Assembly: GCA_022826505.1 (NCBI GenBank)
Contig: JAJDUQ010000227.1
Span: 1-64,000, forward strand
DNA from: Gammaproteobacteria bacterium
GTDB taxonomy: Bacteria > Pseudomonadota > Gammaproteobacteria > HK1
DNA length: 64,000 nt
Reading direction: 5' to 3'
Positions 8,695 through 17,602 of the stretch are shown here, piece by piece. The position numbers and the translations under genes are program-made. The number at the start of each line of letters is the position of its first letter. Within the stretch, counting starts at the first letter, position 1. Below the pieces are notes generated by a model. It worked only from the letters and a program-made list of their open reading frames with translations, made no database searches and was not told where the DNA came from.

Positions 8695-9552
8695 ATGGCA
8701 TCGCTCAACATTCTCGTCATCGACGGCTACCGGCGCGACGGGCGCGAGAGCCTCGCCGCGGGCGGAGCGACTACCGCGGGCAAGCTCTACGAGCGCATGC
8801 TGCTCGCCTGCCACTTGGACTGTGCCGTCGACATCCTCTATCCGGCCGATCCGGGCAGCGCCCTGCCCCAGGGAACGTCCATCGCCGCCTACGACGGCAT
8901 CGCATGGACCGGTTCCAGCCTCACCGTCCACGATGGCGACGATCCGGCGGTTCGGCCGCAGATCGAGTTCGCGCGCGCCGCCTTCGAAGCCGGAGTCCCG
9001 AGCTTCGGGAGTTGCTGGGCGGCCCAGATCGCAGTGGTCGCGGCGGGCGGGCGATGTGCCGCGAACCCACGCGGACGGGAAATGGGGATCGCACGCAAGA
9101 TCACCCTGACCGACGAGGGGCGCGCCCATCCCCTGTACATCGGAAAGCCGCGCGTGTTCGATGCGTTCATCTCGCACGAAGACGAGATCACCCATCTTCC
9201 GAGCGGTGCGCTGAACCTCGCCGGAAACGCCTTTTCGTCCGTGCAGGCCGTGTGCGTGACCTACCGTCGGGGTACGTTCTGGGCGGTGCAATACCATCCC
9301 GAGTACGATCTGCACGAGCTTGCGCGCCTGACCTGCGCCCGCAAGGAGCGGCTCGTCAAAATGGGATTCTTCGCCGACCTCGACGCGGCGCAGGACTACG
9401 TCACGAAGCTCGAGACTCTGCATCAGGACCCGTCACGACGCGATCTCTCGTGGCTGCTCGGCATCGACGACGACGTCATGAACGACGACGTGCGGCAGAC
9501 CGAGGTGCGCAACTGGATCGAGCACCTGGTGCTCCCGCACAAACGCGTATAG
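8695..9552 (+). CDS. Class I glutamine amidotransferase domain protein (GMP synthase-like)
   Basis: A 285-residue stand-alone type 1 glutamine amidotransferase. The nucleophile is C107 in SFGSCWAAQIAV. The catalytic His-Glu pair is in VQYHPEYDLHE. A further 70 residues follow the triad, longer than a minimal amidotransferase, and no synthetase domain is attached. Such proteins hydrolyse glutamine, gamma-glutamyl compounds or related amides; none can be named here. ATG 8695 lies 7 bases after the HAD gene, so the two are probably co-translated. Downstream are 421 bases without a gene. Confidence 0.85.
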   Translation: MASLNILVIDGYRRDGRESLAAGGATTAGKLYERMLLACHLDCAVDILYPADPGSALPQGTSIAAYDGIAWTGSSLTVHDGDDPAVRPQIEFARAAFEAGVPSFGSCWAAQIAVVAAGGRCAANPRGREMGIARKITLTDEGRAHPLYIGKPRVFDAFISHEDEITHLPSGALNLAGNAFSSVQAVCVTYRRGTFWAVQYHPEYDLHELARLTCARKERLVKMGFFADLDAAQDYVTKLETLHQDPSRRDLSWLLGIDDDVMNDDVRQTEVRNWIEHLVLPHKRV

Positions 9553-9973
9553 GCGCAGCGGGCAGTCGGAATCGAGCACGACGGCGCCGGGAATTTGCCA
9601 ATGCTTCGCCATGGAGCGTGGACCGGGTCGAGTCGGAACCGCCTGCGCTCCGGCCATCGCGCACGACCGGCACCGCGTCGGTGGACGTCCGCGAGCGTAC
9701 CGATGTCTCGCCGAAGCCCCGGAATGCTTGCCTGCGTGGAGCTTGCGACCATCCGTCGGAACCGAGCCCCAACCGGCGCCGGTTCGAGCCGGCTGGTCCC
9801 CGCGAACGCGAGACGAACCACTCCATCCACGCCGGTTCCGCTCGTAGCCTTTAGAATACCGGCCCTCGCGCAAGGGCGAGACTGGAGCAGCCGCGGTGGA
9901 TGGAGGCTGAACCAGCTTCGCGAACGCGGTCCGATGCAACCGGCCTGCGCGCCGCGCGACACCGGAGACGACG
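9553..9973. other. 421-base gap with no recognised gene
   Basis: No open frame here resembles a protein family on either strand. A possible -10 hexamer TAGAAT lies at 9852-9857, but no matching -35 is visible. The region may hold the promoter of the MoxR/VWA pair. Confidence 0.5.
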
Positions 9974-10825
9974 ATGAACAACGGAAGATTCAGCGGCACG
10001 GATCGCTATGTCGCCACCGACGACCTCGCCCTCGCGGTCAACGCTTCGGCGACGCTGGGACGACCTCTCCTCGTCAAGGGCGAACCGGGGACCGGAAAGA
10101 CGATGCTGGCTGTCGAGGTCGCACGCGCACTCGAACGTCCCCTGATCGAGTGGCACATCAAGTCGACCACCAAGGCACAGCAAGGTCTGTACGAGTATGA
10201 CGCGGTGGCTCGTCTGCGGGACTCGCAGCTCGGTGATTCCCGGGTGCACGACATCGCCAACTACATCGTTCGCGGCAAGCTCTGGGAGGCATTCGTCTCC
10301 GAGACCCAGCCGGTGCTGCTCATTGACGAGATCGACAAGGCCGACATCGAATTCCCGAACGACCTCCTGCTGGAACTCGACCGCATGGAGTTCTTCGTCT
10401 ACGAGACGAAGGAGACGGTGCGCGCGCTCGCCCGACCCATCGTCATCATCACCAGCAACAACGAGAAGGAGCTGCCCGATGCCTTCCTCCGGCGCTGCTT
10501 CTTCCACTACATCCGATTTCCCGACGCGGAAACCATGCACGAAATTGTCGACGTGCATCATCCGAGGCTGAAGAAGCACCTGCTGGATCGAGCCCTTCGG
10601 ATGTTCTTCGACCTGCGCGAGGTGCCGGGGCTGAAGAAGAAGCCGTCGACCTCCGAGCTGCTCGACTGGATCAAGCTGCTGGTGGCAGAGGACATCCCCC
10701 CTGAAGCCCTGCGAAGCGACGACCGGAAGACCGCGATCCCTCCGCTCTACGGCGCGCTGCTGAAGAACGAGCAGGACGTGCACCTGCTCGAACAGCTTCT
10801 GTTCCTCGATCGGCGCCGGGGCTGA
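9974..10825 (+). CDS. MoxR-family AAA+ ATPase
   Basis: A 283-residue AAA+ ATPase of the MoxR/CoxD type. Walker A is GEPGTGKT at 36-43, Walker B is VLLIDEIDKADIEF, sensor 1 lies around PIVIITSNN, and the arginine-finger region is LPDAFLRRCFF. MoxR proteins act as chaperones that mature or insert cofactors into partner enzymes, usually with a VWA protein encoded alongside. Exactly that partner follows after 31 bases. No CO dehydrogenase or other obvious client lies next to it in this window. Confidence 0.92.
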   Translation: MNNGRFSGTDRYVATDDLALAVNASATLGRPLLVKGEPGTGKTMLAVEVARALERPLIEWHIKSTTKAQQGLYEYDAVARLRDSQLGDSRVHDIANYIVRGKLWEAFVSETQPVLLIDEIDKADIEFPNDLLLELDRMEFFVYETKETVRALARPIVIITSNNEKELPDAFLRRCFFHYIRFPDAETMHEIVDVHHPRLKKHLLDRALRMFFDLREVPGLKKKPSTSELLDWIKLLVAEDIPPEALRSDDRKTAIPPLYGALLKNEQDVHLLEQLLFLDRRRG

Positions 10826-10856
10826 CGCACATCGCGGACGACACGAGGACGCAACA

Positions 10857-12035
10857 GTGCTCGTCGACTTCTTTCTCAAGCTGCGAAGTGCCGCGATCCC
10901 CGTCTCCATGACCGAGTACCTCACACTCCTGGACGCTCTCGACCGTGACGTGTGCGGATTCGACGTCGAGGACTTCTACCACCTGTCGCGCGCCGCTCTG
11001 GTCAAGGACGAACGCCATTTCGATCGCTTCGACCTCGTGTTCGGCGCTCACTTCAAGGGCATGGAGGCGCTGTTCGAAACGGTGGAAGGCGAGATTCCGC
11101 TCGAGTGGCTGCGCAAGCTCGCCGAACGCAATCTCAGTGAGGAAGAGAAAGCGCTGGTGGCGTCGCTCGGCGGCTGGGACAAGCTGATGGAGACGTTGCG
11201 CAAGCGACTGGAGGAACAGCGCAAGCGGCACCAGGGCGGCGGCAAGTGGATCGGCACCGCGGGCACGTCGCCGTTCGGTGCGTACGGCTACAACCCCGAA
11301 GGGGTCCGCATCGGCCAGGACGGTTCGCGCAACCGCCGCGCCGTCAAGGTCTGGGACCGGCGCGAGTACCGAGATTTCGACGACACCGTCGAGTTCGGTA
11401 CCCGTGGCTTCAAGGTGGCACTGCGCCGCCTGCGGCAATTCGCGCGCGAGGGGGCTGCCGAAGAGCTCGATCTCGACGGGACCATCCACTCCACCGCGCG
11501 CAATGCGGGGTTGCTGGACATCCGGATGGTTCCCGAACGCCGCAACTCGGTGAAGGTGCTGCTGTTCCTCGACGTGGGCGGCTCGATGGACGACCACGTC
11601 CGCCGGTGCGAAGAGCTGTTCTCGGCCGCTCGTGGCGAATTTCGCCATCTCGAGCACTTCTACTTCCACAACTGCCTCTACGAGTCGGTGTGGCGCGACA
11701 ACCGACGCCGGCACGCCCAACGCGTCCCGACAATCGAAGTGCTGCGCACCTACGGGGTCGACCACAAGGTCATCTTCGTCGGGGACGCGACGATGAGTCC
11801 CTACGAAATCGTGTATCCGGGAGGCAGCGTCGAGCACTGGAACGAGGAGCCCGGCGCAGTGTGGATGGGGCGCGTGCTCGCTCGGTACGCGCACGCCATC
11901 TGGCTCAACCCGGAGCCGGTCCGGCGATGGGAGACGACCCCGTCGATCGATGTCCTGCGCAAGCTCATGGGCGACCGGATGTACCCCCTCACGGTGGAGG
12001 GAATCGACCGCGGGGTGCGGGAGTTGAGACGCTGA
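10857..12035 (+). CDS. VWA-domain (CoxE-like) protein paired with MoxR
   Basis: A 392-residue protein of the CoxE-like VWA family. A long charged N-terminal region holds a coiled, Lys/Arg/Glu-rich stretch (about 105-130). The C-terminal VWA domain begins with the metal-site motif LLFLDVGGSMDDH; the usual DxSxS is DxGxS here. The tail includes WLNPEPVRRWETTPS. The start is GTG 10857, preceded by GAGGA. It lies 31 bases after the MoxR gene and surely forms an operon with it. The pair probably remodels or activates a client enzyme; which one is not shown by the surroundings. It ends facing the formate-tetrahydrofolate ligase gene. Confidence 0.88.
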   Translation: MLVDFFLKLRSAAIPVSMTEYLTLLDALDRDVCGFDVEDFYHLSRAALVKDERHFDRFDLVFGAHFKGMEALFETVEGEIPLEWLRKLAERNLSEEEKALVASLGGWDKLMETLRKRLEEQRKRHQGGGKWIGTAGTSPFGAYGYNPEGVRIGQDGSRNRRAVKVWDRREYRDFDDTVEFGTRGFKVALRRLRQFAREGAAEELDLDGTIHSTARNAGLLDIRMVPERRNSVKVLLFLDVGGSMDDHVRRCEELFSAARGEFRHLEHFYFHNCLYESVWRDNRRRHAQRVPTIEVLRTYGVDHKVIFVGDATMSPYEIVYPGGSVEHWNEEPGAVWMGRVLARYAHAIWLNPEPVRRWETTPSIDVLRKLMGDRMYPLTVEGIDRGVRELRR

Positions 12036-12263
12036 CGCCGGACTTGCACCGGTACCGGTGCCCGAGCGCACCTGAACCGCCCTTCGAACGCTACTGGAAA
12101 GGCATGACGCGCTTCAGGTACTCGTCGAACAACGGCGTGGCGGACGCATGCCCATCCGGCGCAGGTCGACATGGATCCGCCCGCCGGATCGCGAGGTGTG
12201 TTCGGGACGGCGCCGGCACGGCGCACCCTTCGCTCCTCGGGTGCCGGCCAGTGTCCGGGAAGA

Positions 12264-13937
12264 TCAGAACAGACCTTCGATCCGGCCGCAGTCGTCGATG
12301 TGGATGCCCTCGGCCGCGGGCTTCTTCGGCAGACCGGGCATCGTCATCATGTCGCCGCAGATCGCGACCACGAACTCCGCGCCGGCCGACAGCCGAAGCT
12401 CACGCACGGGTACTTCGTGACCCTCGGGAGCGCCCTTGCGCGACGCATCGGTGGAGAAGCTGTACTGGGTCTTCGCCATGCACACCGGGAAGTGGCCGTA
12501 CCCGCTTTCCTGGAGCGTCCGGAAGCGGTTCCGCACCGCGGCGGGGGCGGTGATGCCGGACGCGCCGTAGATCCGCTTCGCCACCGTCTCGACCTTGTCC
12601 CAGAGCGGCATTTCGTCCGGGTACAGCGGGCGGAACGCGCCCTCCCCCGCTTCGATCATCTCCACCACGTGGCGCGCCAGCGCCTCGGTTCCGGCTCCGC
12701 CGTTCGCCCAGTGGGAGCACACGATCGCTCGCGCGCCCTGCTCTCCCGCTGCGTCGACGACGGCCCGGAGCTCGGCCTCGGTGTCGGCGGAGAACTGGTT
12801 CACGGCGACCACCACCGGTACTCCGAACTGCTTGAGGTTGGCCAGGTGGCGAGCGAGGTTCGCGCAGCCCGCCCTGACCGCGTCGACGTTCTCTCGTCCG
12901 AGGTCCGCCAGCGCCACCCCGCCGTGCATCTTCAGCGCCCGCAGGGTGGCCACCAGCACCACCGCATCCGGAGCGATTCCGGCCTTGCGGCACTTGATGT
13001 CGAAGAATTTCTCGGCTCCGAGATCCGCCCCGAATCCAGCCTCCGTGACGACGTAGTCGGCGAGCTTCAGCGATGCGCGGGTCGCGATGACGGAATTGCA
13101 CCCGTGCGCGATATTGGCGAACGGTCCGCCGTGGATGATGGCGGGGTTGTTCTCCAGGGTCTGCACGAGGTTCGGCGCGAGGGCGTCCTTGAGCAGCACC
13201 GTCATCGCGCCATCAGCCTTCAGGTCCCGCGCGGTGACCGGCTCCCGCGCACGGGTCTGTCCCACGACGATGTTGCCGAGACGGCGCTGGAGATCTCCGA
13301 GATCCGAGGCCAGACAGAAGATCGCCATGACCTCGGAGGCAACGGTGATGTCGAAGCCGTCACTGCGCGGAAATCCGTTGCCGACGCCGCCGAGCGAACA
13401 GACGATGTCACGCAACGCCCGATCGTTCATGTCCACCACGCGCCGCCAGGAGATGCGACGGGCATCCAGGCCCAGCGCGTTGCCCTGGTGGATGTGATTG
13501 TCAAGCATTGCCGCAAGCAAGTTGTTCGCAGCACCGATGGCATGAAAATCGCCGGTGAAGTGCAGATTGATGTCCTCCATCGGCACCACCTGCGCGTAAC
13601 CCCCGCCGGCCGCACCGCCCTTCACCCCGAAGCACGGACCGAGACTCGGCTCCCGCAGGCACACCAGCGTTTCCTTGCCGATGCGATTCAGGCCGTCCGC
13701 GAGTCCGACCGATGTGGTGGTCTTGCCTTCCCCCGCCGGGGTCGGCGTGATGGCGGTGACCAGCACGAGCTTTCCGTCCTGTCTCCCGGACAGCGAATCG
13801 ATGTAGCCGAGATCGATCTTCGCCTTCGTGTGGCCATACGGCAGCAATGCGCCACCGGAAATTCCCAACCGGTCTCCGATCTCCGCAATCGGCTTCTGCG
13901 TCGATTCCCTTGCGATCTCGATGTCACTCTTGACCAA
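12264..13937 (-). CDS. fhs: Formate--tetrahydrofolate ligase
   Basis: ATP-dependent ligase making 10-formyl-tetrahydrofolate from formate, 557 residues, full length. The P-loop motif [13 protein letters not shown] lies at about 65-76. The [20 protein letters not shown] segment and the [13 protein letters not shown] motif are typical. The start is TTG 13937: GGAGGA lies seven bases before it and the sequence from there matches the family. It converges with the VWA gene. The enzyme feeds one-carbon units to purines or, with FolD, to methylene-tetrahydrofolate. It is absent from many gammaproteobacteria and fits the glycine and one-carbon genes elsewhere in the window. Confidence 0.96.
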   Translation of the reverse strand: MVKSDIEIARESTQKPIAEIGDRLGISGGALLPYGHTKAKIDLGYIDSLSGRQDGKLVLVTAITPTPAGEGKTTTSVGLADGLNRIGKETLVCLREPSLGPCFGVKGGAAGGGYAQVVPMEDINLHFTGDFHAIGAANNLLAAMLDNHIHQGNALGLDARRISWRRVVDMNDRALRDIVCSLGGVGNGFPRSDGFDITVASEVMAIFCLASDLGDLQRRLGNIVVGQTRAREPVTARDLKADGAMTVLLKDALAPNLVQTLENNPAIIHGGPFANIAHGCNSVIATRASLKLADYVVTEAGFGADLGAEKFFDIKCRKAGIAPDAVVLVATLRALKMHGGVALADLGRENVDAVRAGCANLARHLANLKQFGVPVVVAVNQFSADTEAELRAVVDAAGEQGARAIVCSHWANGGAGTEALARHVVEMIEAGEGAFRPLYPDEMPLWDKVETVAKRIYGASGITAPAAVRNRFRTLQESGYGHFPVCMAKTQYSFSTDASRKGAPEGHEVPVRELRLSAGAEFVVAICGDMMTMPGLPKKPAAEGIHIDDCGRIEGLF

Positions 13938-14170
13938 CGTGTCGTCCTCCAGACTCGTTCATTGACGCATGAGCGGCCGCGCATGCGGAACAATTTCATT
14001 CTCGCGGCGGCAATTCGGTGGCGAGAGCATACCGAATACATGGGATACTCGCGCTCCCGGTCCGTTCCGCGCGAAGCGATCGCTGCTGCTCGCTCCGCTT
14101 CGCCCATCGACGGCGTCATGCCGGATCCTCACTGTCGCAGACACGTACCGCGCAATCGGGAATCGTGGGC

Positions 14171-14224
14171 ACTGTATCATGTTACACATTAATATAATAT
14201 GTTAATTTATTGAAATTAATAGAT
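14171..14224. other. AT-rich pocket upstream of an orphan gene
   Basis: About 50 bases made almost only of A and T inside otherwise GC-rich DNA. It includes a perfect TATAAT at 14193-14198, but no good -35 lies 16-18 bases upstream. It probably contains the promoter of the small gene that follows and may mark acquired DNA. Confidence 0.5.
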
Positions 14225-14608
14225 ATGATTTTCGGAAGAAATGTCGGGTTCTTCTCCAGATGGTTCGGTTCGGGGCGCGAAGCGCGTCGGCTCACCCGGG
14301 ATGCGGAAACGATAGTCGAAGCCGCAAAGTCGGTCTCGTCGAGTGCGAAGATGCGCGAGGTGGCACTACGGATCAGAGATGAGCTCGAAGTCGCACACCT
14401 CCGCGGCGGTACCGATCCATCGCGATACGCTCCCCTCATTCACCACTTCAGGGTGCAGCACCGCGAGGCCCGGCGACGCCGCGACGACACCGCCCTGACC
14501 GCTCTCACTCTGGTCATCATCTACCTGCGTGCGGAAACGATCGGAATCGACACGAAAGCGGTGCGAGACTACATCGACGCCTTCATCGCCGAGTGGACCC
14601 GGGTCTGA
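14225..14608 (+). CDS. Hypothetical protein, 127 residues
   Basis: I do not recognise this family. The start is ATG 14225; a TTG at 14210 would add five residues. The N-terminus is short and aromatic (MIFGRNVGFFSRWFGSG) and could touch a membrane. The rest is charged and probably helical, rich in Arg, Glu and Ala, with a hydrophobic helix near residues 95-105 (TALTLVIIYLRAE). There is no signal peptide and no catalytic motif. It stands alone: fhs is divergent, and 266 bases without a recognisable gene follow. The AT-rich upstream DNA sets it apart from its neighbours. Confidence 0.6.
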   Translation: MIFGRNVGFFSRWFGSGREARRLTRDAETIVEAAKSVSSSAKMREVALRIRDELEVAHLRGGTDPSRYAPLIHHFRVQHREARRRRDDTALTALTLVIIYLRAETIGIDTKAVRDYIDAFIAEWTRV

Positions 14609-14874
14609 TCCGCAAACTGCACCGATTCCCGGGCTGTCCACATCGCCATGCTCCGACCCGGCGCAGCCCGAATCAGGCCTGCCGTGCCCCCGTCTGCAAC
14701 GGCAGACCGGGCAAGCTGCCGGACACCGCTCCACAGTGTCGCAGCCGAAGCGGGAGAACGCAGGGTGCGAACGACTTCACGAAATGGAGTCCATCGCAGA
14801 GGGGGCGGAGGCCGCTCGCGTTGCGCGGGCGGACCTCCGGCATCCGCACACCCGCCGATACCCTCGAAACCGGC

Positions 14875-15117
14875 TCAGGGGTCGACTTTTGCCAGAACCT
14901 GCGTCGGGATGTCTCCGCTGCGGTAGTAGTCGGGGTGACGCTGCATCGCCTCGAACGCCTCGTCGCGCGCCTCGCGGGACTCGTACCAGCGAAATACCTC
15001 GAAGTTCGGACCCAGCAGATGCGGCGCGGACATCGTGTCGCCCGATGGGAGCGTGATACGTATCCCGAATTTGTCCATGAGCTTCAGGTTCCCGACCTTC
15101 GCAGTCCCGCCTCCCAT
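14875..15117 (-). CDS. Small hypothetical protein, 80 residues, third gene of the DUF1989 operon
   Basis: Family not recognised. The N-terminal half is mixed beta-like (NLKLMDKFGIRITLPSGD); the C-terminal half is acidic and helical, with FRWYESREARDEAFEAMQRH. The start is uncertain: ATG 15117 lacks a clear ribosome site, and ATG 15078 would give a 67-residue protein. It begins 19 bases after the DUF1330 gene on the same strand, so co-transcription is likely. The pattern of aromatic and charged residues recalls small dimeric alpha/beta-barrel proteins such as its DUF1330 neighbour, but that is only an impression. Confidence 0.55.
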   Translation of the reverse strand: MGGGTAKVGNLKLMDKFGIRITLPSGDTMSAPHLLGPNFEVFRWYESREARDEAFEAMQRHPDYYRSGDIPTQVLAKVDP

Positions 15118-15136
15118 TTTACGCCGCGCAGGCGCC

Positions 15137-15424
15137 TCAGACTCCCTCGACGACGATCATTCGAGTGTTGCTCGACGCTTCGCGCATCGCCTTGACCGGC
15201 GCATAGAGTTCGGAGCCTTGCCATGCCCTCGCGCGCTCCATGTCGTCGAACTCGATGATCACTATCCGCTTGGGGTGCCAATTGCCCTCCAGACCACCGA
15301 CGGCACCCCCTCGTGCCACGTAGCGCCCTCCGAAGGCTTCGATCGTCGACGGGACCAGCTTTCGATATTCCTCGAACGTTCCGGGGTCGGTGACCTCGAC
15401 CTCGGCGATGATGTATGCACTCAT
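15137..15424 (-). CDS. DUF1330 domain protein
   Basis: A 95-residue protein covering one DUF1330 domain, a dimeric ferredoxin-like fold. Characteristic features are the start AYIIAEVEVTDPGTFEEYR, the central GGRYVARGG, and RIVIIEFDDMERARAW followed by a Tyr-containing helix. No enzymatic activity is established for the family. Its ATG overlaps the stop codon of the DUF1989 gene (ATGA, 15421-15424), so the two are translationally coupled. Confidence 0.88.
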   Translation of the reverse strand: MSAYIIAEVEVTDPGTFEEYRKLVPSTIEAFGGRYVARGGAVGGLEGNWHPKRIVIIEFDDMERARAWQGSELYAPVKAMREASSNTRMIVVEGV

Positions 15425-16050
15425 TCCGCGTCGCCTCCTTGTCGTGAATCTCCATCGAAGACCTGAAAGTGGGCCTCGGTCGGTTGCCCCGCCGTCCCGT
15501 TAATGGGCAGGATGTCCTGCGGACAGGCGGAGAAAACCACAACTGCGTCAAGGTGGGCCTCGAAGGTGATGGCGTCACCGGGCCGCGTGACGGGAGGATC
15601 GAACGAAAGCTCCCCGCCGCTCTGCCACGGGATGTTCATGAACAGATTGAGCGGGCTCGGCGTCTCCGGCGGCGTCAGACCCAGACCGTGCATCGCCGCC
15701 CACAGGTTGTCGGTACAGTTGTCGTGGTATTCCGTGCAGCCCAGCAGTCCATACCGGTGGCTGTCGCAGGCCGCCATGAGGGTATCGTGGATGCCGGGCG
15801 ACGTGTCTTCGACAATTCTCAGAATCGGTCGGCGGCGCGTGGAATACAGACAATCGCCAACCGCGGGCATGATCTTGACGAGTGTCGCACGAGTGTGCTC
15901 CATCGACATGAATTCCCTGAGATCATGCCGCACGAACGCCCAGGTATCGACAACCTGCTCACCGTGGGTATTGATGACCTTGACCATCTGTCCCCGGTGC
16001 ACGAAGGCGGCGGCGCCCCGACGTGCCGGTATGGTTCGAACCTCTGCCAT
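15421..16050 (-). CDS. DUF1989 (urea carboxylase-associated family) protein
   Basis: A 209-residue protein of the DUF1989 family. Recognisable segments are GEQVVDTWAF (about 30-39), MSMEHTRATL, GDCLYSTRRRPIL, and a likely metal site, EYHDNCTDNLW. Family members include the two subunits of carboxyguanidine deiminase, which work next to a biotin carboxylase, but neither a carboxylase nor a second DUF1989 gene is present here. The role is therefore open: possibly hydrolysis of a small amidine or amide. AGAGAGGAG precedes ATG 16050. It heads a minus-strand operon divergent from a GlxA-type regulator, which may control it. Confidence 0.85.
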   Translation of the reverse strand: MAEVRTIPARRGAAAFVHRGQMVKVINTHGEQVVDTWAFVRHDLREFMSMEHTRATLVKIMPAVGDCLYSTRRRPILRIVEDTSPGIHDTLMAACDSHRYGLLGCTEYHDNCTDNLWAAMHGLGLTPPETPSPLNLFMNIPWQSGGELSFDPPVTRPGDAITFEAHLDAVVVFSACPQDILPINGTAGQPTEAHFQVFDGDSRQGGDAE

Positions 16051-16442
16051 CTGAAGCTCCTCTCTCCCGTTCGCGACGCCTGACGTTGTACGTCGGGGAA
16101 GATTCTCCTACAGCCCGCAGCGGTGGTCGAGTCGTGGACACTCGACACCGACGTCCCGGCTTGCGGGTTCGATGTTCGGGCCGTTTGCGGCTGGACGCAG
16201 AATGTGCGTGCATGTCGCCTCCTGCGTCAGTCCGCAACCAGCCACGCGAGTACGTGACGCAGAACCGTGTGATCCGGACCGCGAGACCACGCCTCCCGGC
16301 CGGAACGGGATTCCGGCGATCGGTGGCCTCGAATGCGTGTGAACGCCTTCCATTGCGCGTGCGGCGTTGCCTGTCCGAGCGCGATGTTGGATAGTCGTAC
16401 CGTCACGCCAACATTCGCCCGTGCGCTGGCGTGCATATCGCC
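16051..16442. other. 392-base divergent regulatory region
   Basis: The region lies between the DUF1989 operon (minus) and the AraC-type regulator (plus). No coding sequence is recognisable. A short inverted repeat, GACGT-TGT-ACGTC, lies at 16082-16094, 32 bases upstream of the DUF1989 start, and could be an operator half or chance. No strong sigma-70 promoter was seen. Confidence 0.45.
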
Positions 16443-17477
16443 ATGTACAAGCCCGAATTCGCCACCCCCGGCGCCAGCACCCAACCTCGCGAGATCGTCT
16501 TCGCCCTCGTTCCCGACTATTCCTTCATCGCGTTCAGCAGCGCGGTGGAGCCGTTGCGAATGGCGAACCGGATGCGCGGAGAGCCGTTGTACCGGTGGCG
16601 CATCGTGAGCGCGGGAGGCCTGCCGGTTGCGAGCAGCAACGGCCTGCTGGTGCAGGTCGACGGAGACTTCTCACTGGTCGACAACGCCGACCTCGTCATC
16701 GTATGTGCGGGCGAGCACGTTCAACACCACGTCGACAAGTCCTGCGTTGCCTGGCTGCGCAGACTCGCCCAGCGCCGCGTCCCGATTGGAGCGATCTGCA
16801 CCGGGACGTATCTGCTCGCTTGTGCAGAACTGCTCGGCGGGTATCGCTGCACAATCCACTGGGAGAACCTCGCGAGCCTGCGCGAGGAATTTCCGGACAT
16901 CACCGCAACCTCCGAGCTGTTCGAGATCGACCGTGACCGCTACACATGCTCCGGCGGGGTCGCCCCACTGGACATGATGCTCAACATGATCGAGGCGGAG
17001 CACGGCAGTCCGCTCGCGGTCGCGGTCTCCGAAGAGTTCATTTGCGAACGTATCCGCGGGAAGAACGATCGGCAACGCATCCCCTTGAAGCTCCGCCTCG
17101 GCACCAGCCAGCCGAAACTTGTCGACGCGATTTCATTGATGGAGGCAAATCTCGAGGAGCCGATGAGCCTCGACGAGCTGTCGCGTCATGTGGGGCTGTC
17201 GCGGCGACAGCTCGAGCGGTTGTTCCAAAAGCATGTACACTGCGTTCCGACGCGGTACTATCTGGAACTTCGGCTCGCCCGCGCCCGTCAACTCCTGCTG
17301 CAGACGACCAGACCCATCGTGGACATTGCGTTCGCGTGCGGGTTCGTCTCCGCGCCGCATTTCAGCAAGTGCTATCGCGATCACTACGGTATTCCTCCAC
17401 GAGAGGAACGGCGGCTCGGCCGGCCACCGGCCGGCGTCGTGACCGCAGGCCGTTTCCGAACCGGCGGACATGGCTGA
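16443..17477 (+). CDS. GlxA-family AraC-type transcriptional regulator
   Basis: A 344-residue regulator. The N-terminal DJ-1/PfpI-like (class I amidotransferase-like) sensor domain covers about 15-200, with GAICTGTYLLACAELLGG and TCSGGVAPLDMMLNMIE. The C-terminal AraC DNA-binding domain has two helix-turn-helix units, including VGLSRRQLERLFQKH and DIAFACGFVSAPHFSKCYRD. Characterised relatives (GbdR, CdhR, ArgR of Pseudomonas) sense betaine, carnitine or arginine derivatives and activate catabolic operons. ATG 16443 is chosen; GTG 16431 would add four residues. Its divergent position makes the DUF1989 operon a likely target. The ligand is unknown. Confidence 0.92.
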   Translation: MYKPEFATPGASTQPREIVFALVPDYSFIAFSSAVEPLRMANRMRGEPLYRWRIVSAGGLPVASSNGLLVQVDGDFSLVDNADLVIVCAGEHVQHHVDKSCVAWLRRLAQRRVPIGAICTGTYLLACAELLGGYRCTIHWENLASLREEFPDITATSELFEIDRDRYTCSGGVAPLDMMLNMIEAEHGSPLAVAVSEEFICERIRGKNDRQRIPLKLRLGTSQPKLVDAISLMEANLEEPMSLDELSRHVGLSRRQLERLFQKHVHCVPTRYYLELRLARARQLLLQTTRPIVDIAFACGFVSAPHFSKCYRDHYGIPPREERRLGRPPAGVVTAGRFRTGGHG

Positions 17478-17602
17478 ACGAGCAACCATCCGGGGCAGTA
17501 ATGGCCGATCTGCGGTCCTCGCCAATCGAAGACACGCACCGGATTTGAGCCTGCCGACTCGGCAACCGACGGCCCGCGAGGGCCAAGGCGAAATCTCCAA
17601 TT

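Noticed and set aside
12046..12061. Perfect 16-base palindrome GCACCGGTACCGGTGC between convergent genes
   Set aside because: It has no loop or T-tract for a terminator and no second copy noticed; probably chance in GC-rich DNA.
12171..14192. 673-codon open frame on the + strand opposite fhs
   Set aside because: Antisense shadow of a clear formate-tetrahydrofolate ligase; its protein has no recognisable domain.
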